Shown piece after piece: positions 8,057-18,695 of a stretch of DNA of 55,537 nucleotides. The translations under genes were made by a program, and so were the position numbers. The stretch is taken from positions 1-55,537 of the forward strand of contig NZ_JMIH01000019.1 of the NCBI RefSeq assembly GCF_000714815.1, read 5' to 3'. The DNA is from Anditalea andensis (lineage in GTDB: Bacteria; Bacteroidota; Bacteroidia; Cytophagales; Cyclobacteriaceae). The first letter of the stretch is position 1, and each line of letters opens with the position of its first letter. The notes under the pieces are model-generated. The model worked only from the letters and a program-made list of their open reading frames with translations. It made no database searches and was not told the origin of the DNA.

Positions 8057-9217
8057 ATGGCTTACAAAAAACTCAAAATGGGAATGATCGGTGGCGGACC
8101 TGGCAGTTTTATTGGCGCTATTCATAGAATAGCAGCCAATATGGATGGTGAAATAGAACTCGTGGCGGGAGTATTCAGCAGCGATCCTGAAAAAAGCAGA
8201 TCGGCAGGGGAATCCTTATTTTTGGATCCCAATAGAGTTTATGGATCATATGATGAAATGTTTGAAAAAGAAAATCAGCTTTCAGAAGAGGAAAGAATGG
8301 ATTTTGTGAGCATAGTCACTCCAAACCATGTCCATTTTGACCCCTCCATGAAAGCGCTCGAGCATGGCTACCACCTGGTACTGGATAAACCAATGACCCT
8401 GACATTAGAGGAAGCCCGTATTTTATACGATAAAATAAAATCCAGTGGCAAACACTTTTGCCTAACACATACCTATACCGGCTATCCCATGATAAAGCAG
8501 GCCAGACAAATGGTAGCTGATGGTATACTCGGAAATATCAGAAAAGTATATGTAGAATATCCTCAGGGATGGCTTACAGAAATGCTGGAAAGTGAAGACA
8601 ACAAGCAGGCTTCATGGAGAACTGATCCCAAAAAAAGCGGTAAATCAGGATGTATGGGTGACATAGGAACACATGCCTTTAACCTGGCTGAATACATAAC
8701 CGGATTAAAACTCTCTAAATTATGTGCAGATATTAATACAAAAGTAGAAGGCAGGTTACTTGATGATGATGGAAACGTACTTTTGAAATTTGATAATGGG
8801 GCATCAGGGACATTAATCGCCACACAGATAGCAACAGGGGCAGAAAACAACCTCAATATCAGAATCTATGGAGACAAGGCAGGCCTAGAATGGAAACAAG
8901 AAGATAACAATACCCTCATTATAAGACATCACAATCAGCCGGACCAGATCTATAGAGCTGGAAGCCCTTACCTGAGCCATAATGCACAGGCCAACACAAG
9001 AACTCCGGCGGGCCATCCAGAGGGATATTTGGAAGCATTTGCAAACCTTTATAGAAATTTTGCGCGAACCATACAAGCACAACGTCAGGGTAAACAACCT
9101 GATGAAGCATGGCTTGACATCCCAGGAGCTACTGATGGCCTTCGGGGCATGGCATTTGTACACCATGTAATCGAAAGTGGAAAATCAGACCAAAAATGGA
9201 CAGAGTTTACCGTTTAA
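8057..9217 (+). CDS. Gfo/Idh/MocA family NAD(P)-dependent oxidoreductase
   Basis: A 386-residue protein when started at ATG 8057. The frame is open back to 7961, but those residues are lysine/isoleucine-rich and unlike a family member. The Rossmann motif is GMIGGGPGS near residues 9-17, followed by VTPNHVHF and LDKPMTLT, the usual EKP-type lysine region, then the C-terminal alpha/beta domain with GDIGTHAF. No signal, so cytoplasmic. Family members oxidise or reduce sugar hydroxyl/keto groups. With a DUF1080 protein and a GMC dehydrogenase beside it, reduction of an imported 3-keto-sugar is the best guess. Transcribed divergently from the MFS operon. Confidence 0.88.
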   Translation: MAYKKLKMGMIGGGPGSFIGAIHRIAANMDGEIELVAGVFSSDPEKSRSAGESLFLDPNRVYGSYDEMFEKENQLSEEERMDFVSIVTPNHVHFDPSMKALEHGYHLVLDKPMTLTLEEARILYDKIKSSGKHFCLTHTYTGYPMIKQARQMVADGILGNIRKVYVEYPQGWLTEMLESEDNKQASWRTDPKKSGKSGCMGDIGTHAFNLAEYITGLKLSKLCADINTKVEGRLLDDDGNVLLKFDNGASGTLIATQIATGAENNLNIRIYGDKAGLEWKQEDNNTLIIRHHNQPDQIYRAGSPYLSHNAQANTRTPAGHPEGYLEAFANLYRNFARTIQAQRQGKQPDEAWLDIPGATDGLRGMAFVHHVIESGKSDQKWTEFTV

Positions 9218-9303
9218 AAACTGATATGGCACATCTAAGCAACCTTTGTGTGTCTAATATTTCAAATTTTATTACCTTGTATTACTAACCAAACAAATAC
9301 TAT

Positions 9304-9732
9304 ATGAAATTTTTCAAACCTTTAAGTCTTGGCATCATTGCCCTAACATCCGTAATGTATGCCTGTGGAGGAGGCGGAGGAGAAGGTACAGAGGCCAGTA
9401 AAGAAACCACCTCCTCACTACCACAAAACCAGCCGCAACAATCATTGGAACAAAGGTATGGTGATGATCCAGATTATATAGCAGGACTGGCACTTATAAA
9501 GGAGTCCGACTGCCCGAGTTGCCATATGGCTGAAAGAAGAATAGTAGGCCCATCCTATAATGAGGTAGCTGAGAAATATGAAAACACCTCAGAAAATGTA
9601 AACTTATTAGCTTCCAGGGTAATCAAAGGTACTGTAGGGGAATGGGGAAATGTCCCTATGCCTGCTCATCCAAGCCTATCAGAAGAAGATGCACAGCAGA
9701 TGGTGCGCTATGTACTATTGCTAAGAAAATAG
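9304..9732 (+). CDS. c-type cytochrome lipoprotein
   Basis: A 142-residue protein with a lipoprotein signal (MYACGGGGG, lipid Cys at about residue 21) and a single class I cytochrome c domain. The haem motif is CPSCH, preceded by ALIKESD and followed by GPSYNEVAEKY; the axial Met is probably in VPMPAHPSLS. It ends directly against the DUF1080 gene (no gap), so they are co-transcribed. It is the natural electron acceptor for the FAD dehydrogenase across the divergent gap, in place of the cytochrome subunit fused or linked to similar enzymes elsewhere. That partnership is inferred from context. Confidence 0.88.
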   Translation: MKFFKPLSLGIIALTSVMYACGGGGGEGTEASKETTSSLPQNQPQQSLEQRYGDDPDYIAGLALIKESDCPSCHMAERRIVGPSYNEVAEKYENTSENVNLLASRVIKGTVGEWGNVPMPAHPSLSEEDAQQMVRYVLLLRK

Positions 9733-10458
9733 ATGATGATTAAAAATACGTATTTATCAATAGCGGCTATTGCACTTATAGCAACAGCATGTGAACCCAG
9801 TAATACCACCTCTAACGAAGAGGAACAGGAAACCACTTCGACCCGGGATTCTGATTGGATCGATCTTTTTGACGGTGAGTCTACACGTGGATGGTCCAGC
9901 TATAACCAAGAGGGTATAGGAGAGGCCTGGAAAGTATCAGATGGAGTTTTACATTTCGATGCGTCTGCCGGAAAAGGCGGCGATCTTGTGACAGATGAAG
10001 TTTATTCTGATTTTCACCTAGAACTAGAGTGGAAAATATCGGAAAATGGAAATAGTGGGATTTTGTTTTATGTTCAGGAAACTGAAGAATATAGTGCTCC
10101 CTATCACACAGGACCTGAAATGCAGATTCTGGACAATGATGGACATCCTGATGCCAAAATCACGAAGCACCGATCAGGAGACCTTTATGATCTGATAGAA
10201 TCAAGTGAAGAAGCTTCCAACCCTGTGGGCGAATGGAATAAATCAGAAATAATATCACAAAATGGCAAACTTGATTTTTACCTTAATGGCGTCCACACCG
10301 TGTCTACCACCATGTGGGATGATCAGTGGAATGAAATGGTAGCCAACAGTAAATTTAAAAACTGGGAAGGTTTTGGTAAATACCAAGAAGGAAAAATAGC
10401 CTTACAAGATCATGGTGATGATGTATGGTTCAGAAACATCAGAATCAAAAAACTGTAA
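9733..10458 (+). CDS. DUF1080 / 3-keto-disaccharide hydrolase family lipoprotein
   Basis: A 241-residue lipoprotein (signal ending IALIATACEPS) with one DUF1080 domain. The hallmark start is DWIDLFDGESTRGW, then EAWKVSDGVLHF, DFHLELEWKIS and NSGILFYVQE, and the ending GKIALQDHGDDVWFRNIRIK. Members of this concanavalin-like family cleave glycosides oxidised at C3, so the product of the GMC dehydrogenase is the natural substrate. A periplasmic or outer-membrane location follows from the lipobox. Last gene of the plus-strand operon, followed by a strong bidirectional terminator. Confidence 0.88.
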   Translation: MMIKNTYLSIAAIALIATACEPSNTTSNEEEQETTSTRDSDWIDLFDGESTRGWSSYNQEGIGEAWKVSDGVLHFDASAGKGGDLVTDEVYSDFHLELEWKISENGNSGILFYVQETEEYSAPYHTGPEMQILDNDGHPDAKITKHRSGDLYDLIESSEEASNPVGEWNKSEIISQNGKLDFYLNGVHTVSTTMWDDQWNEMVANSKFKNWEGFGKYQEGKIALQDHGDDVWFRNIRIKKL

Positions 10459-10460
10459 AT

Positions 10461-10490
10461 AAAAAAAAGCCGGAATATCCGGCTTTTTTT

Positions 10491-10491
<1 letters not shown>
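10461..10491. terminator. bidirectional terminator between DUF1080 gene and icd
   Basis: A GC-rich stem AAGCCGGA/TCCGGCTT with loop ATA, flanked by A8 on the left and T9 on the right (10461-10491), so it can act on both strands. It serves the convergent genes ending at 10458 (+) and 10491 (-); the last base overlaps the stop codon of the latter. Confidence 0.92.
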
Positions 10492-12731
<2,240 letters not shown>

Positions 12732-12753
12732 TTATCTAAAATTCTAAGCTCAG

Positions 12754-12772
12754 CCGACAAACTGTTTGTCGG
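12754..12772. promoter_or_regulatory. perfect palindrome in the icd 5' region
   Basis: CCGACAAAC-T-GTTTGTCGG is an exact 9-1-9 inverted repeat, 28 bp upstream of the icd ATG. It is much more GC-rich than its surroundings. It may be a repressor or activator operator, or a hairpin in the icd leader. It has no T-run and is unlikely to be a terminator. Confidence 0.55.
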
Positions 12773-12967
12773 GTTTAAGTTAAGTGCTATATAAATAAAC
12801 AATGTACGCTTACCTTATTTTTTAAAGGTTTAAAATTGTGGCTAAAAATAAGCATTTTATCGGGGAATAGTAAATAGATCTTTAAATGAATAAATTCTAT
12901 CTCCTATAGATCATTTAACCAAAATTGGCGTTTGTGTATAGAAAGTTAGAAATATTAAAAAAAAATT

Positions 12968-13513
12968 ATGCCCGTTAACCTGTTTATAGCCTTTATACTA
13001 TCCCTACTAATTCATCATTATAGTGATGGACCTGCGGCTGATGTGCTTAGCCCCGAGGAAATGGAACTAATGAAGATAATAAATGAATACCGCACTACCA
13101 GAAATTTACCTCCAGTGACTCATTCTCCCAAACTTACCAAAGTAGCCCAGGCCCACGCAAAGGATTTACAGGAAAATTTTTCCCGGGGAAAAAAATGCAA
13201 TATGCACAGCTGGTCAAAAAATGGCCCCTGGTCCGACTGCTGCTATACAGATGACCACAAACGAGCCAGCTGTATGTGGGATAAGCCTAAAGAAATAGCC
13301 GGATACGACAGCCCCGGATATGAGATAGCCTATTGGCATTCTGCCAAAGCCACTCCTGACCATGCCTTAGAAGTATGGAAAAAAAGTCCCGGCCATCACG
13401 CTGTCATAGCGAACCTGGGGCCGTTTAAAGACGCCGAATGGAAAGCCATAGGTATAGGTATATTTAAGGAGTATGCAGTAGTCTGGTTTGGCGAAATGGA
13501 GGAATCGTCCTAA
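12968..13513 (+). CDS. secreted CAP (SCP/PR1) domain protein
   Basis: A 181-residue protein with an N-terminal signal (VNLFIAFILSLLIHH). The CAP domain begins LMKIINEYRTTRNLPPV and SPKLTKVAQAHAKDL, and carries His in CNMHSW, EIAGYDSPGYEIAY, a WKKSPGHHAVIANLG block and the final IGIGIFKEYAVVWFGE strand. The usual two His and two Glu of the CAP cavity can be seen. Several Cys (CNMHSW, SDCCYTD, SCMW) probably form disulfides, which fits export. Function of bacterial CAP proteins is mostly unknown. Stands alone. Confidence 0.82.
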   Translation: MPVNLFIAFILSLLIHHYSDGPAADVLSPEEMELMKIINEYRTTRNLPPVTHSPKLTKVAQAHAKDLQENFSRGKKCNMHSWSKNGPWSDCCYTDDHKRASCMWDKPKEIAGYDSPGYEIAYWHSAKATPDHALEVWKKSPGHHAVIANLGPFKDAEWKAIGIGIFKEYAVVWFGEMEESS

Positions 13514-13582
13514 TGCGGAGTAATGGGATCCATAACCAATTTAAAATTCCTATTCCTTACCTAAGGGTAATCAGCATAATGA

Positions 13583-13625
13583 CTAATAATAATACAGTAT
13601 ATACCTTATACTATATTATTATCAG
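13583..13625. terminator. 19-bp AT-rich inverted repeat between convergent genes
   Basis: CTAATAATAATACAGTATA (13583-13601) pairs with 13607-13625 at 17 of 19 positions, with a 5-base loop. It lies between the stops of the CAP gene (13513, +) and panB (13649, -), so a bidirectional terminator is the simple reading. It lacks the GC core and T-run of an ordinary intrinsic terminator, so another palindromic element is possible. Confidence 0.5.
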
Positions 13626-13648
13626 TTCATAGGCCTTATGGTTTCAAT

Positions 13649-14470
13649 TTAATAACTTTCTTTTTCATTGGGAAAATCCCGGGACTTCACATCATCGATG
13701 TATTCTTCTACAGCTTTAAGCATCTGTGACCTGAGATCAGCATATTGTCTTAAAAATCTCGGTTTAAATTCCTGGGTGATCCCCAACATATCATGGACCA
13801 CCAATACCTGCCCGTCTACATCTGGGCCGGCACCTATACCTATTACAGGAATAGATACTGTTTCAGCTACCATTTTGGCTAATTTTGCCGGAATTTTCTC
13901 CAGCACTAAAGCAAAGCAGCCACATTCCTGGAGTATTTTAGCATCTTCCAATAGCTTTTCTGCTTCTTCATCTTCTTTAGCACGTACGGTATAAGTGCCA
14001 AATTTATAAATAGACTGTGGAGTCAGGCCCAAATGTCCCATCACCGGCACCCCCGCACTCAAGATCCTCATGACCGATTCACTTATTTCTGCACCTCCTT
14101 CTACTTTGACAGCATGCGCACCAGATTCTTTCATGATACGGATGGCGGACCTTAAGGCTTCAGAACTATTGCCCTGATAGCTTCCAAATGGAATATCCAC
14201 CACCACAAATGCTCTGCTTACCGCTCTTACGACGGAAGTAGCATGGTATATCATTTGATCCAGCGTGATGGGCAGGGTGGTTTCATGTCCAGCCATTACA
14301 TTAGATGCTGAGTCTCCTACCAGTATGATGTCTACCCCACCGGCATCCACTATGCCGGCCATAGAATAATCATAAGCGGTCAACATTGAAATTTTTTCCC
14401 CTCTGCCCTTCATTTCATGGAGGGTATGGGTGGTGATTCTTTTTATATTGGATGATTGGTGTATGGACAT
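13649..14470 (-). CDS. panB: 3-methyl-2-oxobutanoate hydroxymethyltransferase
   Basis: A 273-residue ketopantoate hydroxymethyltransferase (first step of pantothenate synthesis, methylene-THF plus 2-oxoisovalerate). Typical blocks: [65 protein letters not shown], and [21 protein letters not shown]. Length is as expected. Its start is 2 bp past the stop of the phosphoribosyltransferase gene, so the two are in one operon. Confidence 0.96.
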   Translation of the reverse strand: MSIHQSSNIKRITTHTLHEMKGRGEKISMLTAYDYSMAGIVDAGGVDIILVGDSASNVMAGHETTLPITLDQMIYHATSVVRAVSRAFVVVDIPFGSYQGNSSEALRSAIRIMKESGAHAVKVEGGAEISESVMRILSAGVPVMGHLGLTPQSIYKFGTYTVRAKEDEEAEKLLEDAKILQECGCFALVLEKIPAKLAKMVAETVSIPVIGIGAGPDVDGQVLVVHDMLGITQEFKPRFLRQYADLRSQMLKAVEEYIDDVKSRDFPNEKESY

Positions 14471-14472
14471 AA

Positions 14473-14976
14473 TCAGTGAAGATGTACGGTATATTGATCT
14501 TTAGATAGGTCTACTTCTATATGCTCACTCAATGTGGTAGAAAGTTCAAAACCTGTGTAGTCAGGTGTTACGGGAAATAGTTTGTGGCTTCTGTTTACAA
14601 GTACTGCTATTTCCATTTTATTGATTGGTATTTCCAAAAAAGGTTTTAGTGCATAAGCTAGTGTTTTGCCTGTATTAAGCACATCATCTACTATAATCAG
14701 GCATTTGTCTTTTAAATCAATATCTTCAGAAAGTATCACTTCACCTTGTACCACAGCTGTTTTGTCCAGCATTACCTCCAAGAGTTCTACTTTCAATGGG
14801 GAAATTTCACGTAAACTATCTGCAAGAAGCGAAGCAAATAAATTACCCATACCTGAAATACCAGCAAATACCACTGCTTCTGCAGATATATTCCGCTCGT
14901 ATATTTCATAAGCTATCCGGGTGATCTTCTGGAGAATCTGCTTATGGTTTAAAACCAATGTGTTTGTGTCACTCAT
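14473..14976 (-). CDS. PyrR-like phosphoribosyltransferase
   Basis: A 167-residue type I phosphoribosyltransferase. The PRPP loop is [19 protein letters not shown] and the C-terminal block [18 protein letters not shown]...[12 protein letters not shown] has the form of PyrR (regulator/uracil PRTase), although the hypoxanthine-type family is not excluded. The hood region [13 protein letters not shown] is present. PyrR in other phyla controls pyrimidine operons, but pyrD and pyrF lie 25-30 kb away here, so an RNA-binding role is not supported by context. It directly precedes panB. Confidence 0.8.
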   Translation of the reverse strand: MSDTNTLVLNHKQILQKITRIAYEIYERNISAEAVVFAGISGMGNLFASLLADSLREISPLKVELLEVMLDKTAVVQGEVILSEDIDLKDKCLIIVDDVLNTGKTLAYALKPFLEIPINKMEIAVLVNRSHKLFPVTPDYTGFELSTTLSEHIEVDLSKDQYTVHLH

Positions 14977-15110
14977 ATTTGTAGGTATAATACCGAATTA
15001 AAAATGAAAATTAATTAGATTGTGGCGGGATTCAAAGATTTGCAGATTTTATTTAATCCCTCTCTATGGCCAGGTTCAACCATTCACTTATTCTTCATGT
15101 ATAAAAAAAC

Positions 15111-16034
15111 TTATCTGTAAGTGTCTTCTTCGTTCATAATATTTACATAACTATCATACCGGTAAGGGTGAATATATCCATCTTCCAATTTTTCTAAAAC
15201 CATGCACCCAGGCTCATTGATATGTTTGCAGTTATTATACTTACACTGACCTAAATATTTTCTCATTTCTACAAAATAATGAGAAAGCTCCTGGTCCTCT
15301 ATATCCAAAATCCCAAATTCTTTAATTCCGGGCGTATCTATAATATAGCCACTGCCTTCAAAGCTGAACATCTCCGCAAATGTGGTCGTGTGAACGCCTT
15401 TAGTGGTGAAACTGGATATATTTTTGGTAGCCTGGTTTGCGCCTGGAATCAGCTTATTGAGCAATGTGGACTTCCCTACACCCGAATGTCCGGACAATAA
15501 TGTCGTCTTCCCGATAAGTAAAGGTGCCAGACCTTCAAGCAGACCTGACTCCTTGAGTGCTGATAATTCCAGAACCGGATAGCCCAAAGGTTCGTAGATC
15601 TCTCTGATGTCCTGGAGAAAATCAAGGTCTTTATCTTTGTAGGCCAGGTCCATCTTATTTACTACCAAGGTGGCCGGAATCCTAAAGCTCTCGGTACTTA
15701 CCAGAAATCTATCTATAAAACCCAATGAAGTCCTGGGGCTTCTCAATGTGATCACTAGAAATGCCTGATCAATATTAGACGCAATAATATGAGAAAAATG
15801 AGATTTTCGGGTGGACTTTCTTATTACATAATTTTCTCTGGGAAAAATTTCTGTGATCACTGCAGTCAGCTGATCTGCCTCTCTCTCTACCTCTACATAA
15901 TCTCCTACAGATACAGGATTGGTTAATTTAAGGTCATCTTGTTTGAATTTGCCTCTGAGACGGCATTTGATTTCCTCATCTTTTACCCTTACCAGATACC
16001 AGCTCCCTGTAGATTTGGTTACTCTTCCCTTCAT
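15111..16034 (-). CDS. rsgA: ribosome small-subunit-dependent GTPase RsgA
   Basis: A 307-residue circularly permuted GTPase that helps late 30S maturation. An OB-fold region comes first (residues 1-70), then NKMD (126-129, G4) before the P-loop GHSGVGKS (182-189), the order of this family. Switch region TKGVHTTT and DTPG follow, and a zinc site is formed by C264, C269, H271 and C277. Its start overlaps the waaA stop by 4 bp (ATGA), so it is translationally coupled. Confidence 0.95.
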   Translation of the reverse strand: MKGRVTKSTGSWYLVRVKDEEIKCRLRGKFKQDDLKLTNPVSVGDYVEVEREADQLTAVITEIFPRENYVIRKSTRKSHFSHIIASNIDQAFLVITLRSPRTSLGFIDRFLVSTESFRIPATLVVNKMDLAYKDKDLDFLQDIREIYEPLGYPVLELSALKESGLLEGLAPLLIGKTTLLSGHSGVGKSTLLNKLIPGANQATKNISSFTTKGVHTTTFAEMFSFEGSGYIIDTPGIKEFGILDIEDQELSHYFVEMRKYLGQCKYNNCKHINEPGCMVLEKLEDGYIHPYRYDSYVNIMNEEDTYR

Positions 16035-17272
16035 TGATTTAAATGTATCATTACCTGTGCCATAATTTTCTCTGCGCTACCCAAATTATCCATCACCATT
16101 TTTCCCGCAGCATTACTTGCTTTATCATATCTCTCATTTATCAGAAGCTGATCTACCACTTCTATTAGTTCATCTGAATCTTTAACTTGAAAACCACACC
16201 CATACTGTAGACTTATACCAGCTTCGGGGAATTTGTTTTTTATTTTTAATTCCCCGAAGATAACAGGGACACGGAAGGCCAAAGGCTCCAGAATATTATG
16301 AAGGCCTCTTCCAAAGGCCCCTCCTATATAGGCAAGATCTGCATATTGAAACAATGAAGAAAGCATGCCTATATTATCTATAAAAAGCACCTTACTTTCT
16401 TCCTTTGATATCAGCGTGGAATAGAGGCTACTATTGCTTTTAATTGCCTCTTGCCACAGACGGATCGTTTCTATATTAATATCATGTGGAGCAATGATAT
16501 ATTTATAAGGCGCATCAGAATTAATCAAAGTAAGGAGCAGATCCATATCTTCCTGCCAGGCACTGCCTACTACCATCACTTTTTCATCATTAATCCATTC
16601 TTTTATTTCTGGGAAAATTTTTGGGCTTTGGCTTAAGGCATGTACATTATCAAACCTGGTATCACCTGTAAGGGAGGATAAGGGATAACCTATAGTAGTA
16701 AGAAGGTCCTTTGATGTCTGGTTTTGGGTAAAAATATGGTCAAATGATTTTAATATTTTCCTAAAAACCCCTCCATAATACTTAAAATATACCTGATCTG
16801 GTCTGAATGATGCAGAGAAAAGAAAGAGTGGTATATTCTGTCTCTTTGCTTCCAAGATCAAATTAGCCCAAAGGTCATATTTCACAAAAAAAACAGCATT
16901 AGGATTTACCAGGTCTATAAATTTTTTTGCATTCACTGGAGTATCCAAAGGCAAATAAGAAATGAAGTCCACATTGGCCTGAGGTTTTTTTATGACATTT
17001 TCATAGCCGGATGGGCTAAAAAACGTGAGCAGAACCGAATGCCCAGGCATTTTTTCTTTGAGTTTAGCGATGACGGGTTTGGCCTGTTCATATTCGCCTA
17101 AGGATGCCACATGAAACCAAACAATATCTTTATGATGGGCAGCAAAATAGTGTAAATGCTCAAAAAGCGCAGTTCTCCCCTCTACGAATAATCTCATTTT
17201 TGGCGAAACCACTTTGATTAAGCCTGATACTGAAGAAAAACCGCTTAGGATAAAATCATAAAATACCTTCAT
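16031..17272 (-). CDS. waaA: 3-deoxy-D-manno-octulosonic acid (Kdo) transferase
   Basis: A 413-residue Kdo transferase, which adds Kdo to lipid A in the inner membrane. Blocks seen: WFHVASLGEYEQAKPVI, LLTFFSPSGYE, PNAVFFVKYDLWANLI, FSASFRPDQVYFKYYG, GDTRFDN, IGGAFGRGLHNILEPL and VIFGE. I choose ATG 17272; a TTG three codons upstream (17281) is in frame but unnecessary. Overlaps rsgA by 4 bp. The cell therefore makes a Kdo-containing outer membrane. Confidence 0.94.
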   Translation of the reverse strand: MKVFYDFILSGFSSVSGLIKVVSPKMRLFVEGRTALFEHLHYFAAHHKDIVWFHVASLGEYEQAKPVIAKLKEKMPGHSVLLTFFSPSGYENVIKKPQANVDFISYLPLDTPVNAKKFIDLVNPNAVFFVKYDLWANLILEAKRQNIPLFLFSASFRPDQVYFKYYGGVFRKILKSFDHIFTQNQTSKDLLTTIGYPLSSLTGDTRFDNVHALSQSPKIFPEIKEWINDEKVMVVGSAWQEDMDLLLTLINSDAPYKYIIAPHDINIETIRLWQEAIKSNSSLYSTLISKEESKVLFIDNIGMLSSLFQYADLAYIGGAFGRGLHNILEPLAFRVPVIFGELKIKNKFPEAGISLQYGCGFQVKDSDELIEVVDQLLINERYDKASNAAGKMVMDNLGSAEKIMAQVMIHLNQ

Positions 17273-17339
17273 TGATAGCAAAAATACTCAGAAGGATCCT
17301 ATAATTGTAGACTTATCCCTAATTTCTATAAAACCAAAA

Positions 17340-17360
17340 AGCCCCGACGTGGTCGGGGCT
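17340..17360 (-). terminator. GC-rich hairpin upstream of the waaA operon / after peroxiredoxin
   Basis: AGCCCCGAC (17340-17348) and GTCGGGGCT (17352-17360) form a perfect 9-bp stem with a 3-base loop, 23 bp past the peroxiredoxin stop. On the minus strand the stem is followed by TTTTTGG. It is the terminator for the peroxiredoxin transcript and insulates waaA. Confidence 0.88.
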
Positions 17361-17382
17361 GTATTGCTGAGGAAATTTTAAA

Positions 17383-18012
17383 TTAGTTTTTACCTAAATA
17401 TGCCGCTACACCTTCTTTGGTAGCCTGCATTCCTTCTTTACCTTCTTCCCAGTTAGCAGGACATACTTCACCGAATTTCTCTACGTGATGTAATGCATCC
17501 ACTAATCTGATCATTTCATCTATATTTCTTCCCAAAGGAAGATCATTGATCGTTTCATGTCTAACCTTACCTTCTTTGTCGATCAAGAATGAACCTCTGT
17601 AAGCTACAGGAGCTCCTTCATAAACCAACTCTCCTTCTTCATTATAATTCCACTCACCTGCCAATACGCCAAAGTTATGGGCAATAGTTTTAGCCGGGTC
17701 AGCTACTATAGGATAGGTTACTCCCTGTATACCGCCCTGGTCTTTTGGAAGGCCCAACCATGCCAGATGAGACTCCTCAGTATCCGTAGACGCACCTACT
17801 ACTGCTACTCCTCTTCTCTCAAATTCAGCCAATTTTTCCTGAAATGCAAGAATTTCTGTAGGACATACGAAAGTGAAATCTTTTGGATAAAAGAAGAAAA
17901 TAACATCCTGCTTGCCCAGATATTGGTCCAATGAGAAATTTTCAACAATTTCTTCACCGTTAATTACTGCTGCTGCTTTAAATACTGGAGCTTTTTTTCC
18001 TACTAATGACAT
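17383..18012 (-). CDS. ahpC: 2-Cys peroxiredoxin
   Basis: A 209-residue typical 2-Cys peroxiredoxin. Peroxidatic Cys is C50 in KDFTFVCPTE and resolving Cys is in the C-terminal EVCPANWEEGK. The catalytic Thr and Arg context (FTFVCPTEI, RGSFLIDKEG) is present. It reduces H2O2 and organic peroxides in the cytoplasm. A Fur-family regulator gene lies just upstream in the same direction (36 bp gap), which suggests peroxide- or metal-responsive control of both. Confidence 0.94.
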   Translation of the reverse strand: MSLVGKKAPVFKAAAVINGEEIVENFSLDQYLGKQDVIFFFYPKDFTFVCPTEILAFQEKLAEFERRGVAVVGASTDTEESHLAWLGLPKDQGGIQGVTYPIVADPAKTIAHNFGVLAGEWNYNEEGELVYEGAPVAYRGSFLIDKEGKVRHETINDLPLGRNIDEMIRLVDALHHVEKFGEVCPANWEEGKEGMQATKEGVAAYLGKN

Positions 18013-18048
18013 AAATTTAATTTTTTGGTTTTGTATAAATAATATATT

Positions 18049-18465
18049 CTATTGTACTTTTTGGCCTTTGATCACGATGGATATTTCATCGATTTCAAAA
18101 TCCTCTATTTTATGCTTTTCAAAGAAATCTTTTAGCATAAGTTCTAATGCTTTATTTTGATAATCAGATATCTCATTGGTCTTCCTGCAATAGATGTGGC
18201 TGTGTGCTTCCAATATTGCATCAAACCTCATCACACCTTTGTTATCAACGAATTTCTGGATCAAACCAGCATTGACAAAGGTATCCAAGGTCTTATAGAC
18301 CGTACCTAAAGAAATCGAGGGATTTTGGGTTTTTATGGAATCAAAAACATGTTCAGCTGTAGGATGGTTTTCTGCATCTACTATGGATTTATAAATCACC
18401 ATCCTTTGATGGGTAAATTTTAATCCACTCTCTGAAATGATGTTTTTTACTTTATTAATATTCAT
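18049..18465 (-). CDS. Fur/PerR-family transcriptional regulator
   Basis: A 138-residue Fur-family repressor: winged-helix (LKFTHQRMVIYKSIVDAENHPTAEHVFD...SLGTVYKTLDTFVNAGLI), then a metal region with EAHSHIYCRKT. The structural-zinc CXXC pairs common in Fur/PerR are missing: only one Cys is seen in this region and none at the C-terminus. It sits directly upstream of the peroxiredoxin gene, so a PerR-like peroxide role is the best guess. Overlapping inverted repeats begin 8 bp upstream of its ATG and are probably its own operator. Confidence 0.88.
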   Translation of the reverse strand: MNINKVKNIISESGLKFTHQRMVIYKSIVDAENHPTAEHVFDSIKTQNPSISLGTVYKTLDTFVNAGLIQKFVDNKGVMRFDAILEAHSHIYCRKTNEISDYQNKALELMLKDFFEKHKIEDFEIDEISIVIKGQKVQ

Positions 18466-18473
18466 TTGCTACA

Positions 18474-18497
18474 GAGAATGATTCTCATTAAAGAATC
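18474..18497 (-). promoter_or_regulatory. candidate Fur/PerR box before the regulator gene
   Basis: GAGAAT-G-ATTCTC (18474-18486) is a perfect 6-1-6 inverted repeat. Overlapping it, GATTCT (18480-18485) and AGAATC (18492-18497) form a second perfect inverted repeat. The AGAATnATTCT-type core resembles Fur-family boxes. On the minus strand a TAATTTTG octamer (18511-18504) just upstream could be the -7 element, which would place the repeats over the transcription start and leader. Confidence 0.65.
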
Positions 18498-18695
18498 GTT
18501 CCACAAAATTAAAAAAATTTATGATTCAAAAAAAATCATTGAAAATTTATTTTTCAAAGTAAAACTTAAAAGAAATTCTGTAAATTTAATCTTGCATCGG
18601 TTTAACCTGATTGGCATTGCTTGTACAGAAAGCTTCTTATATTTTCTATATTAAACTATTTCTCGACCAGAGACCTTCTGATTAAGTTCGTCATT

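Noticed and set aside
14473-14976. PyrR attenuator control of pyrimidine genes
   Set aside because: The pyr genes lie far away, with no visible PyrR-binding leader before pyrD or pyrF.
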